Part shown: positions 1 to 9,558 of the stretch, piece by piece | Layout of the letters: each line of letters opens with the position of its first letter | How positions within the stretch are numbered: the stretch's first letter is position 1 | NCBI RefSeq assembly: GCF_932294415.1 | Contig: NC_065536.1 | Coordinates: 31,763,354 to 31,827,353, forward strand | Direction: 5' to 3' | DNA: 64,000 nucleotides | Origin: Quercus robur | Lineage: Eukaryota; Streptophyta; Magnoliopsida; Fagales; Fagaceae | The notes under the pieces: generated by a model | The model's database searches: none | Told to the model about the DNA's origin: nothing | Seen by the model: only the letters and a program-made list of their open reading frames with translations | Program-made: the position numbers and the translations under genes

Positions 1-270
1 TCTAATAACTTGAGACTTTATCCCACAATTTCCACCCCTCTCAAGTTGTGACTTATCCGTCGATGCCTAAAGATCAATCCCGACTAAAATGCAAGGATCC
101 AAACGCAAAAGGAATTCCAAGCTTATCATGAAAATTCGATAGAATTCCACCTAATATCCAAAAAGGATTACATATAATTATGGCATTCCATACAATTACT
201 CTATTTGCATTGGTATCCCACTTGTTTCTACACCTTTAGCTTATTTGATACATCCATTCCTGAGTTTAGG

Positions 271-312
<42 letters not shown>

Positions 313-640
313 TTTTTGGTTTTGTTTTTCCTCGAAGTCCGTATACAGAAATTCTCAAGGACACCCCAAATAACAAATAAACAGTAAACACTACCTTAGT
401 TAATATGGAACTATTAGTGTCACTCTTAGAGACCAATCATACATAATCATCAAATGCGATTGGAATGGACTCAGAGCATTTCTACCCTTTAGGTATCCAA
501 AAAAAGGGTCCTAAAATAGTAAAATACGTCAATGTTGAATTTAAGATGCAACATACTATCATACCTATCCATAACAATAATTTCAAAAAAAAAAAAAAAA
601 AAAAAATAGACAACTTTCTTCCAGATTAAAATCTAAAGCA
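1..640. other. AT-rich non-genic DNA
   Basis: No gene is visible. The stretch holds a TA dinucleotide run at about 274-304 that passes into a T run, and an A run near 584-606. The one open frame here reads through the TA run and is low-complexity. It may belong to the degraded retroelement whose primer-binding-site-like motif lies at 1771-1783, but no protein trace supports that. Confidence 0.5.
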
Positions 641-1385
641 TGTTTAGATATCGCTTATTTACCGAAAACTGAAAACTTATTACTAAAAACACTGTAGCAA
701 AATAATTTTTGAAGGTGTAAATAGTGCTGTGAAACCCAAATTTACCTAGAAATCTGTACTTTGCTGAGTTTGGTGGAAAAGTGAACAGTATCCAAGGGAC
801 CCACTAAAAAACATAAAACGCACTGATTGGGCAAAACATCCAATCCAAACGCACGCCTAATGCTGAATTCAACGGTCAACATCCTATCAAAGTTTGAGTC
901 ATTGTATCAATTTACCCAAATTTACCTAGAAATCTATGTTTTGCTAAGTTTGGTGAAAAAGTGAATAGTATCCAAGGGACCCACTAAAAAACGTAAAACG
1001 CGCGGATTGGGCGTAGTATCCAAGGGACCCACTAAAAAACGTAAAACGCGCAGATTGGGCGTAGTATCCAAGGGACCCACTAAAAAACGAAAAACGCGCG
1101 GATTGGGCAAAACGCCCAATCCAAACGCACGCCTAATGCTAAATTCAACTGTCAACATCCTATCAAAGGTTGAGTCATTGCATCAATTTACCCAAATTTA
1201 CCTAGAAATCTGTGCTTTGTTGAGTTTGGTGGAAAAGTGAACAATATCCAAGGGACCCACTAAAAAAACGTAAAACACGCGAATTGGGCAAAACGCCCAA
1301 TCCAAACGCACACTTAATGCTGAATTCAAGCCTAATGCTGAATTCAACGGTCAACATCGTATCAAAGTTTGAGTCATTGCATCAA
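640..1385. repeat. Tandemly duplicated MITE-like sequence with a 48-bp core repeat
   Basis: About three copies of a roughly 180-bp unit are visible, each beginning near a CCAAATTTACCTAGAAATCT block (738, 913 and 1191). Inside the middle copy a 48-bp core, marked by ATCCAAGGGACCCACTAAAA, is repeated head to tail at about 966, 1014 and 1062. Single copies of the core lie near 786 and 1246. The left part (AAAACTGAAAAC, CACTGTAGCAAAATAATTTT) resembles the MITE-like sequence at 38235-38566. Because 48 is divisible by three, the repeats keep a reading frame open, but the resulting peptide is only the repeat and not a gene. Confidence 0.7.
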
Positions 1386-1800
1386 TTTACTTATACCACT
1401 AATCATAGCATTCTTACAATCTAGAAGATCACAAATTCTCTCCTATTGGAAGATCTCCTTCAACTTCATGTAAACTGGAATCAAAAACTTTACCCCCTAT
1501 TTAAACAATCTCCAAGTCCACAAATTAGGATCTCAAACTTCTAAAAAGCAAACCATGGCTCAAAACGGTAACTGCCTCTCTAATAACAAAACCCATGTTA
1601 ATCCCAACCTATCGAGAACTTAACAGAGACAACAATCCAAACTAGAAGACAAATCAGACCTTAACATGAGGATCCAAAGCAATCCACCAATATAAAAACT
1701 CTACTGCTTATAACACCATCAATCCCAATAGATCAAACTTAACCAAAGGTATACAAGAATAGAAACTAAGCTCTGATACCATTACATTGTCACGCTCCCA
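1386..1800 (-). mobile_element. LTR-retroelement remnant with primer-binding-site-like motif
   Basis: At 1771-1783 the plus strand reads AGCTCTGATACCA. Its complement, TGGTATCAGAGCT, is the usual primer-binding sequence for initiator methionine tRNA just inside a plant 5' LTR. Immediately to the right is TGTCACGCTCCCAACCC (from 1788), which on the minus strand is a plausible LTR end. The element would therefore be on the minus strand, with internal DNA to the left. No gag or pol could be read, and no matching second LTR was found in the window, so this is a fragment. Confidence 0.4.
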
Positions 1801-3437
1801 ACCCTCATTGTACTAGTCCTAAATACTATATATGAAACTTGCGTCCTTTGCTTATAATGTAATCAACAAACAGCTTATCAAAAAAAATGTAAGCAACAAA
1901 CACAAGCAATTCTTCACCCCATTTAACAAGTACTTCCACAAAATTGAAATGAGACATAATTAACCCAACAATGGAACGTAGATTTAATGTTCCAGTATTC
2001 CAATGATTATAACTGCCTTGGCTCAAGGGATCAAAATTGTAGAAGGACATGTGATATGCTTTACTAAGGCAAACACTTCTTAAAGACTCAGATTACAAGC
2101 AAATGTTCAATGCACATGGTTATTCAACTAATAAAAGGCTTACCCTATAAATCCTCAAGCAATTTAATTCCAAAAATAAAAGAAAAAATTAATAATAATC
2201 CAACCAGAAAAATTATTATGCTCCTATACCATGGCTTCAGTAATCCTCAGTCAAAAGATGCATAGGAGAAGACTACCAGATTTCTGCCAATACAAAAACT
2301 CACACAGAAAAACAAGCAATAGGAAATATTCCAATTGATTTTATTTTCTCTACAGTTGAAGACAATTTTCAATTGATTCAACAAATCCTAGTGTCGTATT
2401 GTGAGAAATGACAGAATTCTCCAAGGCCATAGTAAAATCTGCTCCAAGGTGCACAATGTGAAGCACAGCATTAAGAACACACCTTGAAGTGCATGTTCAA
2501 GCACCAGGTATTCACAAGCACACTTCTCATATGCAACAAATTACAAAAAACAGGAAAACAATTTAAGCTGTGGCTTTTTTCATTTTTCAAAGAGCATTGT
2601 TAAATATAGTGCAATACAAGTACAAAAAATTAAAGGTATTCCTAGAGTTGAGAATATGTTTCCCACTTAACACAACCCACCCATCAGGATTTTTCATGTC
2701 CCAGTCCAACAATATAGCAGTACCACTAAACTGTAATGCTTGCATCAATCTAGACAAACTATACCATTGGAATCAATCAAAATAGACATGATCGGTATAA
2801 GGAGGCAAAAGTATGAATTTCACACTTGAAATAAAGTAAGAAAGTATACAATCTAATGGTTCTAATCCTACAAAAAAATTGGGCAAATTTAACCTGAGAG
2901 TGAGACAGAGAGAAGGAAATCCTTTTTAACATAATACATAGAGTTGTAATATCTAGTAGTACAAAGCACCTGCTTCTAAACTTAGGCGTCAATAAGAGAA
3001 ATGCAACATCAAGCTCATTCCATTCATAAAAATTATACTCTGCGTGCACCAAAAACAAAAGAGCAAGGAAATAAAAATCATAGCATGTCATCATGGAGAC
3101 AAATGAAGAAAAAAGCAGTTAATTGCTAATCTTTGACAAAACTAAATTAAAAGCTGAAAGTACATTGTCCAAAAAGAACGTTCAATAAATGACAATTCTC
3201 AACATAAATCTGATGGCCAGAAGCTACTGGTTGCCTTTATCACATAAGCCGAAACATTAAAAATAAAATAGAAGGAAGTAACCCAGTTGTCCAAATTTTA
3301 AAAACAAGTGTCATAACTCTAAAAATTCTTGGACTACATAGCAACCAGTAGATCTCTGCAAAGGCCATAGATATATATACAGATGAAACAGACCAAATGC
3401 AATGTCAATCCCATTAATGGTACCATGCCATGTATCT
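1801..3437. other. Intergenic DNA downstream of the BPC gene
   Basis: No coding sequence is recognisable. The right-hand few hundred bases should contain the 3' untranslated region and polyadenylation site of the minus-strand BPC gene. Short open frames around 1826-3094 have no family features and AT-biased composition. Confidence 0.5.
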
Positions 3438-4280
3438 CTACCTGATAGTGACAAACTTGTTGGTACCATGTCTTGCCCAGTGAGTCCTCAGATCAATTGC
3501 GTTAGCAAAGTTATAACCTTCAGCTGCAAGTTTTTCCAATACCTTCTTGAATGCACCCTGACTCATTTTCCGTCCAGCTATCCTCGCACCACGCCTTTTG
3601 GTACTCATTGGCAAAGGATACATAGACACATTTGTCGTACAACAAGCTGACTGCCAACCACCACATCCCCACCGATAACATTGTTGAGGAGCTCCAGTAC
3701 AAGAGCAAACTGGAATAGGAATGCCCGAAATGTCCATATCAATCCCATTTATGACAAGATCCATATTCTTCTTTGCTGGCTTTACACGTTGAACAGAAGC
3801 ATTGCCATTATCCCTTGGTTTCCTAGGCTTTTTTGCTTTGGGGGCTTTTGGGGCACTCGCACCTTGCCTTTTCTTCATTTGGCCGCCTTCCTTTTTAACA
3901 GGGGGCTCATCAATTCTACCCACCCTCTCATCCCTCGACAGATCAGGTGGTTGTAGCATCTGTAATGAATGAGCTCCAGACGTATCTGGGAGAACAGCAT
4001 AATTAGGATTGGTAGGCAACATATTGATATACTTGTCTCTCTGGTTTACCCAAGTGTCCCTCACATAATTAATAGGGACGGGTGCTTCCGAAACAACACA
4101 ATCCCGAGGATGATAAGTTCCATTTGCTGGGTTAACCATCATGCTATTAGGATCACGTCCAGGCAGAAAATTTTTCGAATCACGGTCTGCCATGCTTGAC
4201 ATGAGCTGCAGACCAAGATGTCCTTTGAAGGATGGTTCATAGTAACCCCAATTACGCATATTCAACGCATCATCATCCAT
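3438..4280 (-). CDS. BPC: BBR/BPC class I GAGA-binding transcription factor
   Basis: A 280-residue BASIC PENTACYSTEINE protein, in one coding exon. BPC proteins are plant nuclear factors that bind GA/CT repeats and, in Arabidopsis, help recruit Polycomb complexes and control homeotic and growth genes. The N-terminus has the class I signature MRNWGYYEPSFKG (residues 8-20) followed by LGLQLMSS. Residues 129-171 are Lys/Arg/Pro-rich and suit a nuclear localisation signal. The DNA-binding C-terminus carries the cysteine cluster (C192, C194, C201, C206, C213, C214) and ends in WARHGTNKFVTIR, the family's invariant tail. The frame is open for ten codons upstream of the chosen ATG, but MDDD is the usual class I start, and a likely splice acceptor (TGTAG) sits five bases before it. 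The length is normal and the gene looks intact. The specific paralogue (BPC1, 2 or 3 type) is not resolved. Confidence 0.95.
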   Translation of the reverse strand: MDDDALNMRNWGYYEPSFKGHLGLQLMSSMADRDSKNFLPGRDPNSMMVNPANGTYHPRDCVVSEAPVPINYVRDTWVNQRDKYINMLPTNPNYAVLPDTSGAHSLQMLQPPDLSRDERVGRIDEPPVKKEGGQMKKRQGASAPKAPKAKKPRKPRDNGNASVQRVKPAKKNMDLVINGIDMDISGIPIPVCSCTGAPQQCYRWGCGGWQSACCTTNVSMYPLPMSTKRRGARIAGRKMSQGAFKKVLEKLAAEGYNFANAIDLRTHWARHGTNKFVTIR

Positions 4281-4285
4281 GACAA

Positions 4286-5110
4286 CTACACATTGAGCAA
4301 AATCAATCACAAAAGATTCAAACTTTGCTATGTTTCCAGTTACCCACTAACAGTATTTGAACCAAAGATTGCCAATTGCCATTACAGACAAATTGAATAT
4401 AAAACAAACATATAATCTAATATGACAGATCGGATGGATCATCTGGCAGAATAAACATTAAAGCTAAATACAAAAAATGGAAAGCATCAACTGGATCTCC
4501 CCATCAAAAGATAGATCAAGCCCCTGTTTGGCTGCTGAGAAAATGAAGAAAAAAAAATATCGAAAAATGTATCTTTTTTTCCCCAGCTCCATCCATATCC
4601 ACAGGAAATGAAGATCTCACAAATCAAACCGAGCCAAATCCTAAAACCCAGCTCGGTTGAGATAAGCTATCCATTTTCCCAGATCCCAAAAATGGAAATT
4701 CTTTGATCCCATCGATAAAAATGGAAACTTTGACATTCAAATCCCTTCCATTTCCTACATTTTCTCATCATCCAAACGAGACCCATGTAGAAACCTATAA
4801 AGTAGATCTATAATTTAAACTTTACAACCATTTTTAACAGATCAAATCTGAGACTGAAAAAATTCTAGATCTCTGCCATAAGAAGAAGAATAATCACATA
4901 TTCATATTCAAAATTAAAGCTTTAAGCATATACATAGAAGAGAAAACAAAAGAAAAAAAAATGGATGCAAATGACAGGTTAAATAGTACAAGGACCCATA
5001 TATTCAAAATTTGGAAAGTGAGAGAGAGAGAAGGAGAAGGAGAGAGAGATAGTGAGAGAGAGAGAGAGAGGGAGCGAGAGCGAGAAGGAGAGAGGAGAGA
5101 GAAAACTTAC
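4286..5110 (-). other. Probable 5' leader intron of the BPC gene
   Basis: On the minus strand a strong donor (AA then GTAAGT, plus-strand 5105-5110) follows a leader-like segment containing CAAAACCCTAAAGAGCCG. A good acceptor (TTGCTCAATGTGTAG) ends at 4286, five bases before the BPC start codon. Splicing would remove 825 nt and join the leader directly to TTGTC-ATG. Its donor-proximal part (5019-5104) is a CT-rich tract in the sense direction. The intron is inferred from splice motifs only; transcript reads would settle it. Confidence 0.65.
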
Positions 5111-5157
5111 TTGGGTGGGTGTAAACGGCTCTTTAGGGTTTTGCCCCTTCTGGAGAG

Positions 5158-5188
<31 letters not shown>

Positions 5189-5300
5189 GAGAGAGGAGAG
5201 AGAAATGGAAAGAGAAAGAAAGAGAAAGAGATAGGGAGAGAGATGAGAGAGGAGAGAGAAGAACCTAGAAATATGAGGGAGAGAGAGAGAGAGAGCTAGA
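5019..5300 (-). promoter_or_regulatory. GA/CT tracts spanning the BPC leader exon and intron start
   Basis: On the plus strand two long GA-rich tracts (5019-5104 and about 5152-5296) flank a non-repetitive island at 5105-5151 that contains the inferred leader donor. In sense orientation they are CT-rich and lie in the 5' untranslated exon and the start of the leader intron. GA/CT repeats of this kind are the binding sites of BPC proteins, the product of this same gene. The open frames through the tracts are simple-repeat artefacts. Confidence 0.6.
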
Positions 5301-5510
5301 AATTTGTATCTATCAGCAAAAAAAAGCATATATTTTTGTCACTATAAAAATAATAAAATATAAGGGAAAATCAATCCAAAGGGAGATGCTAAAAATATAT
5401 CTATCTCCTCAGATATCTGCCGAAGTAGTAAAAGGCTTTTGGGAGTTGTTGTGGGGTGGGCTGTGTGTGGGCATATGCTAATGCCATGTGACAACAAAAT
5501 CCTAATTTTT

Positions 5511-5540
5511 CTTATCTCTCTCTCTCTCTCTCTCTCTCTA
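5511..5540. promoter_or_regulatory. (TC)n tract upstream of the BPC leader
   Basis: A nearly pure TC dinucleotide run lies about 200 bp upstream of the probable BPC transcription start. A TATA-like sequence (TTTTATAGTG on the minus strand, near 5341-5350) sits between the tract and the leader. It is a third GAGA-type site for the same gene. The role is inferred from position only. Confidence 0.4.
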
Positions 5541-6207
5541 TTCAAATTGAGACTTTGATATTTGAATGGACACACTTCACACTTCACACTTTCCCTTTTC
5601 TTTATTCCTTTCTTAAAAACGACTTTCTGGTTTTATTTGCTAATTATAATTTGTTTATTTTATTATGTCTTGTTGTTGAATCATGAATGTTGTACAAGTA
5701 CAATCCTTTAAATTTTTTTTATTATGACATAGTAAATCTGTTGTCTTTATAATGTGGACAAATATGGGAATCAAACTAACAATCAATCCCAAATTGTTCC
5801 CCATACAACTTTTTTTTTTTTATTATCTAAAGACATAAGGATAATATAGGTAAACAAGTAGATACTCGGTAAGATACTTACCATTCTAATTCTACTATTA
5901 TTTAATTGAAAATAAAGTTGACTATTGGGTAGTTTTACAAAAATATATTGCAAAATTATACCATATATATATATATATATTTTAAGAAATAGTTTCATTG
6001 GACTTGGATTTGGTTTAATGTCCAGTTATACTATTGGACACGTGTTATCATTCAAGTGAGTCTAGTGCAACTTGTCAGTAAACCCAACCCATACCTTAGC
6101 TACATCACTAAATTAAAAATGTCAATATTTAATTAACGAGTATTAAGAAATTAATGAAAATTTTTGTTCAAAAAAGGTGTGAAGGAATTGATAGGTGAAA
6201 ATAGGGC

Positions 6208-6238
<31 letters not shown>

Positions 6239-7029
6239 AAGATTCATTACACAAATCCCACAATTATAAAATCACAATAATGATTTTATAGAAGGAGGTA
6301 TTTGACTAATACCATCAATTCAAATGATTTTCTATAATGGAGTACTTTTTTTTTTTTTTTTTTTTTTTGAGAATGATCTATAATGGAGTACTTAATTGTA
6401 TTAGTTAGTTCACAGTTCAAATTATTATTTCTTTTAGAAGAACAAATCAAATCAATAGGGCTCTTACCTATACTATCATATTTCCTAAAAAATAATATTT
6501 TTTAAATTTGAGAGAGATTTTATTTTTTAATGATTTTTTATTTTTATAATTGTTATGTGCATATAGAAATTTTGTATATTTAGAAATATATTAATTTTAT
6601 AAATTATTATACCAATTAAGTGTCCGTTTGAGAACAACTTATCTAACTTTTTACTGAAACTTTTTGCAAGTGTACTAAAGTATACTTATACTTTGAAAAA
6701 AGTTGAAAAAGTAAGATAAGACGGAAAATAGTGAGATTTTAAAAAGCTGAACATAAAAGTTAAAAGTTGAAGTTATAAACTGATGCAAAATAAACACTAA
6801 GGAGTAGCTATTATAATAATTTTAAAGAGGAATAGGTATTCATAAGGAATGATTATTCTCTGTAATAAAAACATAACCAAACTTTAAAATAGTAAAACCA
6901 TAAGAATTGGTATTACATTACAGCATTTATTATAATATTCCAAATATGTCATACGAATATTGACAACATACCTTGTATGGTAATTGTTAAATATATTAGG
7001 CAGTCAGTGAGTCTTCAATAGGGTGTTGA
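5541..7029. other. AT-rich intergenic DNA with a small MITE-like repeat
   Basis: No gene is seen. TA runs occur near 5962-5981 and 6213-6237, and a T run near 6350-6368. A roughly 185-bp sequence at about 6616-6801 begins TTAAGTGTCCGTTTG and ends CAAAATAAACACTAAG. These are loosely inverted ends, of the kind seen in small hAT- or Tourist-like elements. No target duplication was established. Confidence 0.4.
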
Positions 7030-7760
7030 ATCCTCAAGGAGTTGGTCATCAATATTTTGCCAATTTGATTTTGCTCTGTAAGAAAGAGGTGGATCTGGCT
7101 ACTAGCATACCTGCATCCTAAGGAGAGCAAATACCTTGTAAAGAGCGAAGGAATTCAATCCCAAGAAGTATGTTAGAGAGGCCAATATTGATATGAAATT
7201 GAGCATGTAGACATGACACTTCAATGGAATTTTCACATGTAATGATAATCTCGTCTATATATACTAAAATATAAGTGTGGGAATCATTAGAAAACTTTGT
7301 AAATAGTGAATAATTGGTTTGAGATTAAGAAAAATCCAACATCAAGGAATGCAGTAGAAAATTTTCCAAAACATTGTTGTGCAGCTTGCATAAGTTGTAG
7401 ATTGATTTATTAAGATTGACTCCCCTTTGTGACTAAATCCGGGTGTAATTTTCATGTAGACTTCTACATGTATATCACCAAAAAGAAACACATTTTGGTT
7501 TTGCACATGTAATCAATGTGCTTGCCAAATTTATGGCAACAGCTTAATAACAAACTGTGGTTAATTTTCAAAACGGGTGCAAAAGTTTTAGTATAATCGA
7601 TACATTCTTATAGTTGAATCCTTTATCTTATAGCACTCAAATGAACCATCGACTTTGTATTTGATTTTATAGACCCAATTGCAACCAATGGAAACTTTAT
7701 CACTATGGAATTGAACACTTATCCAAGTCTTATTTGTTTCAAGAGCATAATATCTTTACT
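7030..7760 (-). pseudogene. Degraded Ty1/copia reverse-transcriptase fragment
   Basis: Minus-strand translation gives GCNWVYKIKYKVDGSFE near 7640-7690, matching the conserved start of copia reverse transcriptase (GCKWVYKIK). Further left come traces such as AAQQCFGKFSTA and a block resembling the RT-RNase H connection. Stops and frameshifts break every frame, and no LTRs are visible beside it. It is an old, orientation-reversed fragment and not part of the copia element at 21-28 kb. Confidence 0.6.
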
Positions 7761-8160
7761 CATAGCATCTTTTTAATTATGATCTCAGTGAATTAAGTCT
7801 CTGTAGGGATCTCAAGTTTTCAATCCCAACTTCGTTTGTGATTTTAGTTAAGTTTTTACCTTTTGGTCTGTTTTATTTCTTAATTTTTAAGTTAAAAACA
7901 TATGGCAGTCCACATGGGAGCTTGAGTGGTATAAAATAATATTTAATATTACTGTTAGTCTTTTTTTTTTTTTTTGTTCACCACTTAACAACAATAATTA
8001 TTTTGATGCAATACCAAAATGATAAGAACTAAACTGACACATTTTGAAACGTTAAGAACTATTTTGACACATAAGATAAACATTAAGAAGCAAAATAGTA
8101 ATTAAATTTTAAAAAATTAATGAAAATATAAATATAAACATGCATTTTAGATAATGTATG
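7761..8160. other. AT-rich intergenic DNA
   Basis: Nothing recognisable; a T run occurs near 7962-7975. It ends at the target duplication of the Mutator-like element. Confidence 0.5.
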
Positions 8161-8169
8161 TAAAATCTA

Positions 8170-8528
8170 GGCGAAAAGCACATTTTGGTCCCTATATTTT
8201 CGCACGATTCCTACTTTGATCCCTAAATTTTATTTTTATCGTTTTTAGTCCCTGTTTAGAAAAATGTCTTCTGTTTTAGTCCTTTCCGTCAGTGCCGTTA
8301 GGGCACTGACCTACGTGGCAAACAGAATTATTAAAATAATAATAATAAATTTTATTTTGTCATTAAAAAATGCCAAGTCAGCATTTAAATTTAAAAAAAT
8401 AATTTATTAAATTTAACTAAATAAAAAATCACATTAATTAAGATTGAAGTGTGTCTTGAGCAATAACAACAAGAACACATACACAAACCTAGAAATTAAA
8501 ATTCAAAAATTAAAATTTTCAAAATCAT
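8170..8528 (+). repeat. Left terminal inverted repeat of the Pack-MULE
   Basis: About 359 bp, matching 9164-9549 in reverse complement with some small indels. It starts GGCGAAAAGCACATTTTGGT and runs to AAAATTTTCAAAATCAT. Confidence 0.9.
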
Positions 8529-8623
8529 TATTTTCTCAACCCAGCAAAATCATCAAATCCTAAAACTCCAAACTACCAAATCAATCCAAAAATACCTCAC
8601 AACCAATCCAAAAATATTCTGCA

Positions 8624-9130
8624 CCGTGGAGAAGCTCAGGAAGCTTGCGTCCAATGACGCGAACCTCGCGAGCGTCGAGCTCCAAGTCGGCAGCCCTACG
8701 GTCCTGCATGATCTGATCCAAATCTCTCTCGTCCTCAAGCGAGTCATCCAGTCCCACTGACTCATACTGGTCTTGCTCATCCATTCTTCGATAATCACTG
8801 CATTTCATTTCACCAAGTCCCACATTTTTCAACAATTTTCAAAAACCGAAGGAAGCAAATATCGAGATCGGATTGTGAGTCGAGAGAGTACTTACTCCAA
8901 GAAAGTGTCGTGGAAAAGGTCCTCTCCGTCGTCCTCTTCCTCAACCTCTTCCGACTCGTCTCGGATGATTTCGGGATCCACGGCGGCCTCGTCGTCGATG
9001 TTGATGTCATCATCGTCCGTGAAGTTCTCGGAAGTGTCGTCATCTGATCAATGTTGAATCCGGCGGAGGTCGATGATTCCGGCGTTGAAACAGGCGCCGG
9101 ATTCTCTCCGGAGTTCCCTCCGTCTTCTCC
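8624..9130 (-). pseudogene. MCM2: Captured MCM2 N-terminal gene fragment, two exons and an intron
   Basis: On the minus strand, exon sequence at about 8896-9130 encodes an acidic N-terminal segment (STPESSTSAGFNIDQ, then VDPEIIRDE and GEDLFHDTF). An intron at 8798-8895 with GTAAGT donor and GCAG acceptor follows. Exon sequence at 8624-8797 reads DDYRRMDEQDQYES, then DDSLEDERDLDQ, RRAADLELDAREVR and RKLPELLHG. Joining the exons restores FLDDYRRMD across the junction. This is the N-terminal region of MCM2, a subunit of the replicative helicase. Only the N-terminus is present. The frame is broken near 9048, where the FNIDQ and DTSENF parts are in different frames, so it cannot make the native segment. 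The intact gene is not in the window. Confidence 0.85.
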
Positions 9131-9163
9131 TCCACATCATCTCCAAACTTTCATGTGTATGTG

Positions 9164-9549
9164 ATGATTTTGAAAATTTTAATTTTTGAATTTTAATTTC
9201 TGGGTTTGTGTATGTGTTATTGTTGTTCTTGTTCAAGACACACTTCAATCTTAATTAATGTGATTTTTTATTTTTATTTCTGTTTTTTATTTTTTTATTT
9301 AGTTAAATTTAATAAATTATTTTTTTAAATTTAAATGCTGACTTGGAATTTTTTAATGACAAAATAAAAATTTTTATTATTATTTTAATAATTCCGTTTG
9401 CCACGTAGGTCAGTGCCCTAACGGCACTGACGGAAAGGACTAAAACAGAATGCGTTTTTCTAAACAGGGACTAAAAGCGGTAAAAATAAAATTTAGGGAC
9501 TAAAGTAGGAATCGTGTAAAAATGTAGGGACCAAAATGTGCTTTTCGCC
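9164..9549 (-). repeat. Right terminal inverted repeat of the Pack-MULE
   Basis: About 386 bp, the reverse complement of the left end. It is slightly longer because of extra T-rich sequence near 9268-9295. It ends GTGCTTTTCGCC just before the right copy of the 9-bp duplication. Confidence 0.9.
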
Positions 9550-9558
9550 TAAAATCTA

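Larger units (their letters stand above)
8170..9549. mobile_element. Non-autonomous Mutator-like element (Pack-MULE)
   Basis: A 1,380-bp element bounded by inverted ends beginning GGCGAAAAGCACATTTTGGT. It is flanked by a perfect 9-bp direct repeat TAAAATCTA at 8161-8169 and 9550-9558. Long terminal inverted repeats plus a 9-bp target duplication are diagnostic of the Mutator superfamily. The central 600 bp is much more GC-rich than its surroundings and is a captured piece of a host MCM2 gene. There is no transposase, so movement would have needed an autonomous MULE elsewhere. Confidence 0.92.

Noticed and set aside
4961..5329. Open frames of 60-116 codons on both strands
   Set aside because: They translate GA/CT repeats into Arg-Glu or Ser-Leu strings and overlap the BPC leader; not proteins.
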